NCBI GenBank assembly: GCA_009192285.1
Contig: CM018607.1
Location: 867,736 to 931,735, forward strand
Reading direction: 5' to 3'
DNA: 64,000 bases
DNA from: Morchella semilibera
Taxonomy: Eukaryota > Ascomycota > Pezizomycetes > Pezizales > Morchellaceae
Made by a program: the position numbers and the translations under genes. The notes under the pieces are model-generated. The model saw nothing but the letters and a program-made list of their open reading frames with translations, was not told the DNA's origin and did not search any database. Positions within the stretch are counted from its first letter, which is position 1. Every line of letters starts with the position of its first letter. This document shows positions 44,799 through 56,176 of this stretch, piece after piece.

Positions 44799-45422
44799 TT
44801 AATGGGGCGAGGTCGGATTCGGAGGCAAGGCAGGGACAGGTTCGGGAGGCGAGAACAGAAACAAAGTCAGCTCGGGATACACTGAGAGTCATAGTAGGTT
44901 CAGGTTCAGGTTCAGGTTTAGGAGCGAGGCGAGAACAGGAGGGCCGAGGCCAAAGTATAGATTGCTAACAGAAAGAAGACGTTGCCTAGTGAGCCGGAAA
45001 TATAGGAAAGAACGAGCACTATAAATAAACAACTATTCCCTCACACCGATGACTCATACCATGGAATCTTATAGAAACTCCCTTACTCCCGTACCACCCA
45101 TACTATTCTCAATACCTCTACTTCTATCCCGTTACTACCCAATCCTTCCTAACGCTTACATTCTATTACCCAATCTCCTTCCTAACCTGTCATCCTACTT
45201 CCGACATCAACCGATACTATCTAACAACATCAGCAAGACTTCATTTGTCTCCTGATGTCTCCTGAACCTCAGGAGACTCGAAAAATATCTAGGGGTCTCA
45301 GGAGACTCTCAGGAGACCCGGGAGACTGTTGGGAGACTCCAGTCACAAGTTGAGTTTGCTGATGAACTCTGTTCTGAAGATGCCTTGGTGGCAGGCTAGG
45401 TGCAGGAGACTGAGCCATGATA
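44799..45422 (-). mobile_element. LTR-C with MITE-1, TSD CAAAT/CGAAT
   Basis: Antisense LTR-C flanked by GCAAAT (44793-44798) and GCGAAT (45423-45428). Contains a GGTTCA-type hexamer run at about 44890-44916 and MITE-1 at 45228. Confidence 0.82.
45228..45364 (+). mobile_element. MITE-1, 137 bp, TSD AA
   Basis: Full-length copy in LTR-C with AA on both sides. Confidence 0.93.
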
Positions 45423-45525
45423 GCGAATGTGTGAGTCATATTGGACTAGTGGGGAAAAGTGTTAAATAGCGGAGATAGATGTTTTCCTTATTTCTTTCTT
45501 TCTTTCTTCTCTGTCTCGTCTTCCT

Positions 45526-45662
45526 CATCAGCAAACTCAACTTGTGACTGGAGTCTCCCAGCAGTCTCCCAGGTCTCCTGAGAGTCTCCTGAGACCCCTG
45601 GATATTTTTTGAGTCTCCTGAAGCTCAGGAGACATTAGGAGATAAATGAAGTCTTGCTGATG
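45526..45662 (-). mobile_element. MITE-1, 137 bp, TSD CT
   Basis: Full-length inverted copy in LTR-A with CT on both sides; uninterrupted LTR-A copies read CTTCCTGTTATC here. Confidence 0.94.
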
Positions 45663-45684
45663 CTGTTATCTCGGTACATAGGAA

Positions 45685-45838
45685 CATCAGCAAACTCACA
45701 TCTCTCCGCCTGGCCTGTCTAACATTCCTGGCGCTCCAGGCGTTGAAAACACAGACCGCGTCTCCAGGAAAGGAGTGTTCCGCCAGGGGGACCGGTTTCT
45801 GCCGCCAGCGCCTGGCGCCGCCCAGCGCACACTATCAT
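45685..45838. other. MITE tip plus GC-rich unidentified segment
   Basis: 45685-45698 is a MITE-1 end (CATCAGCAAACTCA) with no partner. It is followed by about 140 bp of GC-rich sequence with CCTGGCGC and CCAGGCG words, unlike anything else in the window. Confidence 0.45.
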
Positions 45839-45975
45839 CATCAGCAAGACTTCATTTGTCTCCTGATGTCTCATGAGCCTCAAGAGATTCAAAAAATATT
45901 CAAGAGTCTCAGGAGACTCTCAGGAGACCTGGGAAACTGTTGGGAGACTCCAGTCACAAGTTGAGTTTGCTGATG
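45839..45975 (+). mobile_element. MITE-1, 137 bp, TSD AT
   Basis: Full-length copy with AT on both sides, between the GC-rich segment and a tandem repeat. Confidence 0.93.
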
Positions 45976-46004
45976 ATCCCTTGGTTCACAATATCATCCC
46001 CTGA

Positions 46005-46086
46005 CACTCTCTACTATCCCCTGGGGCACTCTACTATCTCCTGGCGCACTCTACTATCTCTTGGGGCACTATATTATCTCCTGGCG
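46005..46086. repeat. 20-bp tandem repeat, about four units
   Basis: Units near CACTCTACTATCTCCTGGCG at 46027, 46047 and 46067, with a looser one from 46005. The alternating ...GGGG and ...GGCG ends suggest a 40-bp higher unit. It abuts Gypsy G4. Confidence 0.8.
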
Positions 46087-46481
46087 TCCTGTCTTCTGTC
46101 CTGGCGTATGCGCCTATCGATATGACGTCGCCACCTCCTGCCTCCCGTCTTTCGCCAAGGCGTCTTCGGAACAGGGTTGTTGGATAGTATTGGTTGATGT
46201 CGGAAGGAGAATGACAGGTTAGGAAGGAGCTCGGGTAATGGGATGTAAGCGCTAGGAAGGATTGGGTAGTAACGGGATAGAATTGGGGTTATCGGGAATA
46301 GTATGGGTGGTATGAGAGTGGGGGAGTTTCTATGGGATTCTATGGTATGATTCATCGGTGTGAGGGAATAGTTGTATATATAGTGCTTGTTCTTTCCTAT
46401 ATTTCTGCCTCTTCAGGCAACATCTTCTTTCTGTAAGCAATCAATACCTTCCACTTTGGCCCTTCTGTTCTCGATCTTGTT

Positions 46482-46530
46482 CCTGAACCTGAACCTGAAC
46501 CTGAACCTGAACCTGAACCTGAACCTGAAT
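46482..46530 (+). repeat. CCTGAA hexamer array in LTR-C
   Basis: About eight copies of CCTGAA in the U5 part of the 5' LTR of G4. The 3' LTR has about five (near 53284-53315) and the solo LTR-C copies three or four. Confidence 0.92.
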
Positions 46531-48031
46531 CTAAACCGGCCTTGTCTCTGGTATATCCTGAGCCGACTCCGCTCTCATCCCGGCCTCCCAACTCTACCCC
46601 CATCTCGCTTTCAACCTGACCTCGTCCCGTTAGACTACATTGCCTCGCCTTTGGCTCCAAATATACACCATGTCTGCTCAAATCAAACGGGTATTTCCTG
46701 CTGCTCTTACCGAGTTCCAACGACAATTTAATGTTGATCCCGTTGTATTACACCAAAACCTGACTGCAATTACTCAAATCCGGGACCGAGTCCTGGAAGA
46801 GAGGAACCAAGTCCGTGCTCATCTTGCCCATATGACGGCCGAACGAGATCATACCTTGAACGCGATGGACGGTGCTCAAGATTTTGCTGCCCAAGTGGCC
46901 GACCTACAGACCCAGTTGGCGGAAGTCCGTCAAATCAATGAGAGTCTTCATGCCCAGGCTGCCACTCCTCCGGCTGTCCCTCCTGCTCCTCCCGATCGAT
47001 AAGTATATTTTGGACTTCCTCCACCTCCGGCTGCTCCCCCTCTCGCTCCCCCTGTCGTTTCCCCAGTGGTTCCCCCTCCGGCCACTGCTGCTCCCCGCTC
47101 CGAGAAGGTCCCGACCCGCCTAAGTTTGATGGCAAGAGGGAAGAGCTTGATCCCTTTGTGACCCAACTTCCCCTGAAGCTGCTCGCCAATCATGATCAAT
47201 TCCCCGCTGCCAAAGCCCGCGTCGCCTATGCTATTAACCTTCTCTCCGGTCGTGCTCTTGCCCAGGTGATACTCCTTGTTGTTGGAGGACGTATCGACCT
47301 GGAGGATATTGAAGCCTTGATTACTATACTGGAGACCGCCTTCGGGAATCCAGATCATACCGCCATCGCTGAGCGAGAACTCGAGCGCCTTACCCAAGGA
47401 GGCTGAGACTTCTCCACTTATTTCGCTGAGTTTCAACGCTTGGCTGCTGAGGTTAGATGAAACGATGATGCCAAGAAATATGCACTTACCCAAGGGCTCT
47501 CTCGTGAGCTCCGCTCCGCTATGATCCATCACGACGTCCCAGCTGCCACCTCCGAATATGTTCTCTTGCTCCAGAAGTTGAACAACTGACTCTGGGATGC
47601 TGATACCAGAGATCGCTCCTTACCGTTTGCCCCTTGTCAGCCTTTTGCTTCCTCGACTCCTGCTCGTGCTCCTGCTCCTGCTCCTGCCGCTTCTGCTCCT
47701 CACCCCTCTTATTCTCCAGGTGGTGCGGTACCAATGGATCTCTCTGGTGCTCACCGCCCTCAATGCCGTAGCCCTGTTACCCCCGCCGAACGTGCCCGCT
47801 GTGCCGTCCAAGGACTCTGCATGTATTGTAGAAGTTCTAGGCATTTTGCCACTGAATGTCCTGCTATTCCTGTTGCTCGTCCCACTCGTATTGCTGCTAC
47901 TTCTGAGGTTGGCGCACCTCCGGTTATGTCTGGGGCCGGCGCGCCTCCTGCTGTTAACCATGCTTCTCGTCCTTCTCCCTCTTCCGGTTACGTTTTTGGG
48001 TTTCCTTTTGGTGCTTCTTCTTCTTCTTCTG

Positions 48032-48663
48032 TGTGACGGAGTAGCCCGACGCAAAGATAAAGATGACAATGATGACGCAGATGATCCCAAGGGGCACAGC
48101 CTCCGCAACGAGGAGAGCGTCGAAGACAGAGGCAGCACCGGGCAGGCACAAGCACAGGCACCGGCAAGAGCAAAGGCAAGGACAAAGGCATATGAGCACA
48201 GGGCAGAGAGAGTGAGGACCGGATTGACCTCAACGAGAACAATGAGAGGTACAATGAGTTTCCTCCTTTTAGAGGACAGGATCTTGAGTACGAGAAGCTA
48301 TGGCTTTAGAAATAGGAATGAATTCCTATGTACCGAAATAACAGGAAGACGAGACAGAGAGAAAAGAAAGAAAGAACTAAGGAAAACATCTATCCCCGCT
48401 ATTTAACACTTCTCCTCCACCAGTCCGCTATGACTCATACGTCAGTTCATAGAAACTCATGGAAATCTATCACATCCACACCTTGTATTTCTTCCCACCA
48501 TCTCCGCTATCTACATTACCAATCCATCATACCATCAAACCTCCTAGAACCCAATGACGACACCCCCCTTTAGCACACCCCTTTCTCGCTTAACCATACC
48601 TAAACAATCACAACGGCGCTTCGACTACCGAACCCTCGGGACTGATGCCAAGACGCCGGGACA
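48032..48663 (-). mobile_element. Solo LTR-A, 632 bp, TSD TTCTG
   Basis: TGTGACGGAGTAG to CGCCGGGACA, flanked by TTCTG at 48027-48031 and 48664-48668. Inserted between Gag and protease regions of G4. Confidence 0.94.
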
Positions 48664-50879
48664 TTCTGGTTCTGGTTCTTTGGGTTTGAGTTCTCCTAGT
48701 TCGATGTCTGCGGTTGCCCCGTATCAGTTGGGTTTTCACAAGGACCTGGTTTAGGTGGCTTAGGCCAGGTCCCTCCTCTTTCTTTGTCTGTTTATGCTGC
48801 TTCTGGTGTCTCTGATGAGAAGGTTTCGGATAACGATCATCTTGTTGTTTCATGTATCGTATCTGATGAGAATAAAACCGTTAAAACCTACTCACTTGTT
48901 GACACCGGGGCTTCCAGATTTGCATTCATTGATGAATCATTTGTATGCCACAAGGAAATCTCTACTATTCTTCTCCCCAATCCCCGTGCCCTTCATGTTA
49001 TCGATGGAAGAGAAATCCCCTCTGGTAGCATTACTCATATTGCTCATTTTTCCTTCCATATCCAAGGCCATACTGAAAATATTTCCGCCTATGTTACTCG
49101 CTTAGGACATTATCCGTTGATGCTAGGAATCTCCTAGCTTCGCCGATATAATCTTACTATTAATTTTGCGGATAACTCGTTGACCTTTGGTTCCCCTCGC
49201 CGTCTCCAACGCTGCAATGACGATCAAGTGCCCGCCTTTGTCAGAGAAATATCATCGCCACTTCCCGCTAATCACAACTTTGAAATCGTCAATGCCGCCA
49301 CCTTCGCCGAAACCACCCAGGAACTGACTGTCTATGCCCTGTTCCTTGGTGGCTCTACAGAAGCAATTCCTCCGGAAATTTCTGCCATATTTCCTCTGGA
49401 ATATCATCACTTTTGGCAACGATTCGGAAAGGAAGGACCCCAGAAGCTACCACCTCACCACCCCTATGATATTCGCATTAATCTTCATGAGGGAAAGAAA
49501 CCCCACTTCGGCCCCTTGTATAGCATGTCTCGGGATGAATTGGCCGCATTAATTGAATATATCGACGATATGCTAAAGAAGGGTTTCATTAAGTCTAACT
49601 CCTCCCCAGCCGGATCCCCCGTTCTGTTCGTGAAAAAGCCTGATCGCGGACTCCGATTCTGCATGGATTATCGAGGTCTGAATGCCATTACTGTTAGAAA
49701 CCGCTACCCGCTGCCGCTGCCCAAGGAAACGTTTAACCAACTCTGCAAAGCCAAATGGTATACCAAGTTGGACTTCAAGAATGACTACAACCTGGTTCGA
49801 GTGGCAGCTGGAGATGAATGTAAAACTGCGTTCCGTACCAGAGTAGACCACTTTCAGTATGAAGTAATGCCCTCCGGACTGATCAATGCCCCTGCCGTTT
49901 TCCAGCACTTTATTAATGATACTTTTCGTCCCTTTTGGATCGCTTCTGCACGGCTTACCTTGATGATATCCTTATCTATAGTGAGAATTTGGAATCACAT
50001 CGCGATCACGTTAATCAAGTTCTACAAGCCCTCACTGATGCTGACCTCTACTGCTCCCCGAGAAATGCGAGTTCCAGGTTAAGGAAGTCAAATACTTGGG
50101 TATGATTGTTACCGCCGAAGGTCTTAAGCTTGATCCCAAGAAGGTTGAAACCATTATTAAATGGGCCCGCCCTCTAAACGTTAGAGATATACAAGTGTTT
50201 AACGGTTGGGCAAACTTTTATCGGTGTTTTATCAAAAACTACTCAGGGATTGTCCGTCCTTTTACCACACTTACTAAAGGAAATGTGCTGTTTTTATGGT
50301 CACCGGTTTGCGAAGCGGCGTTCGAAGGATTGAAAACTGCCTTTATGACCGCCCCAATTATTCTCCGTCATTTTGACTTTGTTGTAAGGCTATTGTGGAA
50401 TCAGATGCTTCCGATTATATTTCGGGTGGTACACTCTCTCAATACAGTGATGAGAATATTTTGCACCCTGTTGCTTTCTTATCTGGAACCCACTCCCTAC
50501 CGATTGCAATTATGAGATATACGATAAGGAGATCTACCTAAAGAGGGGGATGAACGCCTGACAGAGCAAAGTTAGACAGTGTTGAAGTCCCAGAATCTGG
50601 GTTTGTTGGCAGCCATTCCGGCTGTTCGAGGACAGTCACCCCTAGAAATACTTTTTGAACAGGCTTATATCACTGACCCATTTCCAAATAAGATCCTAGG
50701 ACTTCTCCGAGACGGTGTTAGGCACTCCCGAGAGATTACCTTGGCAGAATGTTCGACCATAAAGAGTCTTCTGACCTACCGCGGAAAGCTCTTTGTGCCA
50801 GACGATACAACTCTGCATTTACATCTGCTTCAACAACATCATGATGCCCCGTCAGCAGGCCATCCCGGGAAAGCCAAGA

Positions 50880-51522
50880 TGTGATGGAGTAACCTGACGC
50901 AAAGAAGAAGATGACAATGATGACGCAGAAGAACCCGAGGGGCACAGCCGAAGCGACGAGGAGACCGACGAAGACAAGGCAACACCAAGCAGGCACAAGT
51001 ACAGGCACCAGCGAAGGCAAAGGCAAAGGAAAAGGCAAGGGCAAGGGCACAAGAATACAGGGCAGGGGGAGTGAGGACCAGATGTACCTCAACGAGAACG
51101 ATAAGAGGTACTATGGGTTTCCTTCTTTGAGAGGACTGAGTTTTTAGTACGAAGAGCTATGGCTTGGAAATAGGAGTAGATTCCTATGTAATGAGATAAC
51201 AGGAAGACGAGACAGAGAGAAAAGAAAGAAAGAACTAAGGAAAACATCTATCCCCGCTATTTAACACACCTTGTCCACTAGTCCGCTATGACTCACACGT
51301 TCGCTTATAGAACCCCATAGAAACCATCGCTACCACACTTCGTAATCCTCCCCACAATCTCCGCTATTCTACATTACCAATCCATCACGCCATCGAACCT
51401 CCTAGAACTCAATGACGACAACCTCCACCTCGCACTCCCCACCCTCACTTAACATTACCCTAACAACCACAACCATGCATCGCCTACCAAACTGTTAGGA
51501 CAGATGCCAAGGCGCCAGGACA
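50880..51522 (-). mobile_element. Solo LTR-A, 643 bp, TSD CAAGA
   Basis: TGTGATGGAGTAAC to GCGCCAGGACA, flanked by CAAGA at 50875-50879 and 51523-51527. Inserted in the integrase region of G4. Confidence 0.94.
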
Positions 51523-51821
51523 CAAGACCTTTCAACTTCTAGCTCGTTCGTATTACTGGACAGGGATTCGCAATACGGTGGACCGCTATGTTAGGAACTG
51601 TCATACCTGTAGTTGAAGCAACACCTCTCGCCATGCCCCCTATGGAGTCCTTCGTTCTTTACCGATTCCTCAGAGACCGTGGACTCATATTTCCATCGAC
51701 TTTGTTACAGGATTACCTGAGATCAAGGGAAGAGACGCAATTCTTGTGGTAGTTGACCGTCTGTCAAAGATGAGACACTATATTGCCAATGTCACCACCG
51801 GGTCTGAAGATCTTGCACGTC

Positions 51822-51955
51822 CATCAGCAAACTGAACTTATCACTGCAGTCTTCCAACTGTCTCCCGGGTATCTTGAGAGTCCCTTGAGACTCCTGGAGA
51901 TTTTTTGAGTCTGAGGCTCAAGAGACATCAGGAGACAAATGAAGTCTTGCTGATG
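51822..51955 (-). mobile_element. MITE-1, 134 bp
   Basis: Inverted copy in the G4 integrase region. Left flank TC, right flank AG followed by TC, so the target duplication is not clean. Confidence 0.88.
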
Positions 51956-53410
51956 AGTCTGTTCATTGATCATATTTGAAAACTTCATGGTCTCCCCACC
52001 AGTATTGTCTCCGATCGTGGTACTCAGTTTACGTCCCGGTTCTGGAAATCCCTCTGTAAAATGTTGAAAATTAATGTCGCCATATCCTCAGCCTTCCACC
52101 ATAAAACTAATGGTCAGACGGAACGGATTAATGCGGTAATGGAACAGTATTCGAGGAGCTACGTATCCTATCAACAAGACGACTGGGTGGACTGGCTACC
52201 ACTTGCCGAATTTGCCTCCAATAATCACCATTTGGAGACAACTCAGATCTCCCCTTTTATGGCTAACTACGGCTTTGATCCACGCTTTACGGAGAACTTA
52301 GCACTATCCCCGCTTACCGACCGCCCTCAAGATACCAATGCCCTTGTTCAGAAGATGGCTGATATCCACGACCAGTTGCAAACTGAGATCTGTTATGCCC
52401 AAGACCGTCAGGAGACTAATGCCAATGTTCATTGAGTTCCCGCCCCAGTCTATCATGTAGGTGATGAGGTATGGTTGAATGCCAGGAATATTCAGACCAC
52501 TAGACTGTCCCAAAAGCTTGACTGGAAATGCCTCTGAAGATTTAGGGTTAAGTCAGTCATTAGTCCTTATGCCTACGAGCTTGATCTTCCCTCCACGATG
52601 AAGATATATCCTGTCTTTCATGTTTCAAAGTTGGAGCCCTGTGCTACGGATCCCCTACCAGGACATGTTCCTCCCCAGGCACCCCCAGTAATTGTCGACG
52701 GTGATGAAGAATGGGAAGTCGATGAGCTTTTGGACTCCCGTCTCCGCTACTCACGTCTACAGTATTTGGTTCAGTGGAAGGGGTACGATGCAACAACGTG
52801 GGTATGGTGAGAACCTTACCAACGTCTCCCGTCTTTTGTCCCGTTTTCATACGGCGTATCCTACCAAGCCGAGACCTCAGGCTGAGGGAGTTCTCGCGGA
52901 GCCTGAACCTAAAGAGAGAGCAACTATTACGGCTCCGCCCCCTGCCTCCCGTCTTTCACTAAGGGGTCTTCGGAACAGGGTTATTAGATAGTATCGGTTG
53001 ATGTCTAAAGGAGAATGATGGATTAGGAAGGAGCTCGGGTAATGGAATGTAAGCGCTAGGAAGGATTGGGCAGTAACGGGATAGAATTGGGGTTATCGTG
53101 AATAGTATGAGTGGTACGGGAGTGTGGAAGTTTTTATGGGTTTCTATGGTATGAGTCATCGGTGCGAGGGGATAGCTATATATATAGTGTTCGTTCTTTC
53201 CTATGTTTTTGCCTCTCCAGGCAACCTCCTTTTTCTGTTAGCAATACATTACTATGACTTCGGCCTTTCTGTTCCACCTCGTCCCTGAACCTGAACCTGA
53301 ACCTGAACTTGAACCTGTTTCACCTCGGGTGTCTCCTGAGTCGACCCCGTTTCTGTCTCTGTTCCTGAACCTGCCCCACCTTGCTCCTGACCCGACCTTA
53401 TCCAGTTAGA

Positions 53411-54940
53411 CATATAGAGGCAAGGTGTTTCAAAAACTTAGTGGCTATAAGCCAGTTGCATAACTGGTTGAATTGAGCCACACCAGACTTGATCTTCAAG
53501 TTGTTCACCCAGCCTGTGGCTATCATGCGTGCAGTGAGGTTGTTGCGGAGAGTAGTATAGACCTTGCTCGTACTGGCTAGGCCCAAAGTGGTTTTAGATT
53601 TCTGTGTAAGGTGGCTCATTCTGAAACTTTTTGATCTGTGTTGGGGGGTACTGAGGTTTGCTTCCTGGGTCCTAGCGGTAGCTTTGTGGGCACTTGAGGT
53701 TACTTTCTGTTTACTGGCGGTGGCTTTCTAGGCACTAGCAGCTGCTTTCCAGGTGGTTGCTTTCCGGGCGATTGCTTTCTGGGTGGAGGAGACAGGTTCT
53801 GAATCAAAGCTGCTCAGGGGACTTAGGCTTGATAACTCAGAATCTGAACTCTCAGATGGTTGGGTCTCTTCAACTTCACTCTCAGTTGCTATATTTTGCT
53901 GGCTAAGTTCAGGACTAATTAGCATAGGTTTTGGCCTTGGCACCCCTGATATCTTCTTCCTCTTGGTGTGGGGCCCAGCCTTACTAGTTGGTGTAGGATA
54001 GGAGCAGTTTCCGTCGCTGGATAAAGGTACGTCGTATATGTCCTTGCGTTTATGGCTGTTACTGTCAGTGTCCTTAGGGTTACTACCAGTACTCTGAGAA
54101 TTGCTGGTGGTGCTTTGAGGGTTGCTGGGAGTTCCCTTATACGAGATAGTTATGAGTATGATGAGATGCTTACAGAATTGAGGGACTGTACCTTATTTAT
54201 GGAAGTAAACTCTATTTTGGTTGGTATGAGTTGAAAGCCGTGAATTGAAGTAGTGAATCAAAAGCGATGACTTGAAATCGAAAGCGATGACTTGAACGCG
54301 GTGAATCGGGCGTGGTGAATCGAAAGTGATGAATCAGAAGTGATGAATTGAAAGTGGTGATTTGAAAGCAATGATTTGAAAGTGGTGATTTGGGGGTGAG
54401 TAGTGATAGAGGTGCGGATTGAGCTCCAGTTTGATGCTCTAGGAGCACTCCTGGATGCTTTGGGGGCACCTGCCTCTCAGACCTTTGCCCAATATGCGAT
54501 ATCCAATATATGATGTCACTAATGGCTTCTGCACTGTGTTGTTGGTTTCCTGGTGCTGCCGATTCATGCTGGAGTATCTTCATAGCCCCAGGGTCCAATT
54601 GAACTCTACGGGTTTCACCATTGCCTGCAAGCAGTGCCGAATGCTACTATGGCAGTCGGGAATGCCCCTAGGGTGGTCTGGGGTGTCCATAGGGCAGTGG
54701 CAGATGCTTTCAGAGAAGGCAGTATTTGCAATAGTGTTTGTTGGTACGCTGATGTGATGTTTTTGATATCTGGAAGTCTATGGGAAGTAAACAAACTATT
54801 AATGTCTTGGCGGCAGGGATAGCTGCAGGAGCAAGGTAAAAACTCCGCCTCATGGGCACTAATGACCGCCACTAGAGCACTCTCGACTACCTCCAGAACA
54901 TTCACTGTTCGATGAAGTTTATGTGTCCTTTCTGTATCAG
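53411..54940 (-). other. Unidentified low-copy region with protein-like frames
   Basis: Minus strand 53728-54193 is one open frame of about 155 codons without an upstream ATG: Ser/Asn/Thr-rich start, then a nuclear-localisation-like TKRKKISGVPRPKP, then an acidic Ser-rich stretch (EVEETQPSESSDSELSSLSP) and a Lys/Ala/Thr-rich end. Minus 53398-53619 reads MSHLTQKSKTTLGLAST and NLTARMIATGWVNNLKIKSG. Minus 54615-55031 holds another unassigned frame, joined to LTR-A sequence at its start. I recognise no family. It could be the remains of a host gene or of a cut-and-paste element. Confidence 0.35.
54234..54400. repeat. Degenerate minisatellite, 12-15 bp units
   Basis: Repeated GTGATGAATYGAAAG-like units (for example AGTGATGAAT, AGTGGTGATTTG) fill this stretch and disrupt coding frames on both strands. 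Confidence 0.75.
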
Positions 54941-54977
54941 TGTCCCGGTGTCTTGGCATCAGTCCCGATGGTTCAGT

Positions 54978-55114
54978 CATCAGCAAGACTTCATTTGTCT
55001 CCTGATGTCTCCTGAGCCTCAGGAGATTCAAAAAATATCCAGGAGTCTCAGGAGACTCTCAGGAGACCTGGGAGACTGTTGGGAGACTCCAGTCAGAAGT
55101 TGAGTTTGCTGATG
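54978..55114 (+). mobile_element. MITE-1, 137 bp, TSD GT
   Basis: Full-length copy with GT on both sides, in the U3 part of LTR-A. Confidence 0.93.
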
Positions 55115-55249
55115 GTAGTCGAAGCATTGTTGTGATTGTTAAGGTATTGTTAAGTGAGGAAGGGGTGTGCTGAGGAGGGGGTGTCGTCATTGGGTTCTAG
55201 GAGGTTTGATGGCGTGATGGATTTGTAATGTAAATAGGAGAGATGGTGG

Positions 55250-55706
55250 TATCACGGGGCGAAACGGGGGCGGAGTCGAGAATTGCCAAGGTATAACACT
55301 GAAGCAAAGCGAGATTAGGCGGGCCAGGGAGAAACGAAGAGGCAAAGCAAGACTGAGTACTGTGGGTCATTTATGAACAAGGAGCAAAACAGAGGATAGA
55401 GTCGGAAGATCGAACTACCGAAGCTTGCATTACATAGTTGACAGGAAGATTGCGTGAAGAAGAAAGGAAAGAAAGGAAAATCCTACAAGTAAAGGAGAGA
55501 GCTCCCTATATGTAGCCCCCAAATCTCTTCGCTGACTCATCCCATAGAAACGCGTAGAACCTCAAAGACTCCTTCTATTAGAAATACATATATACCGTTG
55601 ACTCATAGAATTCCGGTAACAGAAACTCATAGAACACCATAGAAACCCCTGACTAATCCTTCTTCCCACAATGTCACTAACTTGAAGTACGCTCCACGCC
55701 GTGATA
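55250..55706 (-). mobile_element. Solo LTR-D, 457 bp, TSD GGTGG
   Basis: TATCACGGGGCG to CGCCGTGATA, flanked by GGTGG at 55245-55249 and 55707-55711. Confidence 0.93.
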
Positions 55707-56176
55707 GGTGGGGAGAAATACGAGGTGTGGTTGCGATGAGATTCTATGGAGTTTCATGGCTGAAAGTATAAGTCATAGCGGACTGGCAGAGGAAGGTATT
55801 AAATAGTGCGGGAAGACTATTTCCTTAGTCCTTCAATTCTTTCTTTTCTCTCTGTCTCGTCTTCCTGTTATCTTGGTACATAGGAATATAATTCTATTCT
55901 CAAGCCATAGTTCCTTGTACCCCAAAATCCTGTCCTCTTTAGGGGTAAATCCATAGTACCTCTCATCGTTCTCGTTGAGGTCTATCAGGTCCTCACTCTC
56001 TCTGCCCTGCGCCTTTTTGCCTTTACCTTTGCCTTTTTCTTTACCGGTGCCTATTCTTGTGCCCGTCCGGTGTTGTTCCTGTCTCCGTTGGTGTCCTTGT
56101 TGCGCTGGCTGTCCTCCTCGAGTGCCTTTGCATCATCATTGTCATCTTCTACTTTGTGTCGGGCTACTCCATCACA

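Larger units (their letters stand above)
44563..45684 (+). mobile_element. LTR-A with LTR-C and MITE-1 inside
   Basis: TTTCCCGGCGTC start. LTR-C at 44799-45422 and MITE-1 at 45526-45662 interrupt it. It stops at CATAGGAA (45684), before the U5 half. Confidence 0.8.
46121..53410 (+). mobile_element. Chromodomain Gypsy fossil G4 with LTR-C ends
   Basis: LTR-C at 46121-46634 and 52925-53410. Between them, in order: Gag with a CCHC knuckle (about 46670-47900), aspartic protease (about 48790-49140), reverse transcriptase (about 49440-50080), RNase H (about 50090-50470), integrase (about 50640-50880 and 51540-52430) and chromodomain (about 52700-52810). A purine tract (AAAGAGAGAGC) precedes the 3' LTR. 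The LTRs differ clearly, including in hexamer copy number, so it is older than G1. It is broken by LTR-A insertions at 48032 and 50880, a MITE-1 at 51822, and several other breaks. No matching target duplication was seen. Confidence 0.88.
54941..56176 (+). mobile_element. LTR-A with MITE-1 and LTR-D inside
   Basis: TGTCCCGGTGTC to CTCCATCACA. MITE-1 at 54978 and LTR-D at 55250 are nested in it. Outer 5-mers ATCAG and GATCC do not match; see the inversion finding. Confidence 0.88.

Noticed and set aside
46482-46530. CCTGAA array as a telomere-like repeat
   Set aside because: It is not the fungal TTAGGG type and sits at a fixed place inside LTR-C copies.
47597-48406. 269-residue ORF
   Set aside because: It runs from G4 sequence in a non-coding frame across the junction into LTR-A and is Leu-rich only because of pyrimidine-rich DNA.
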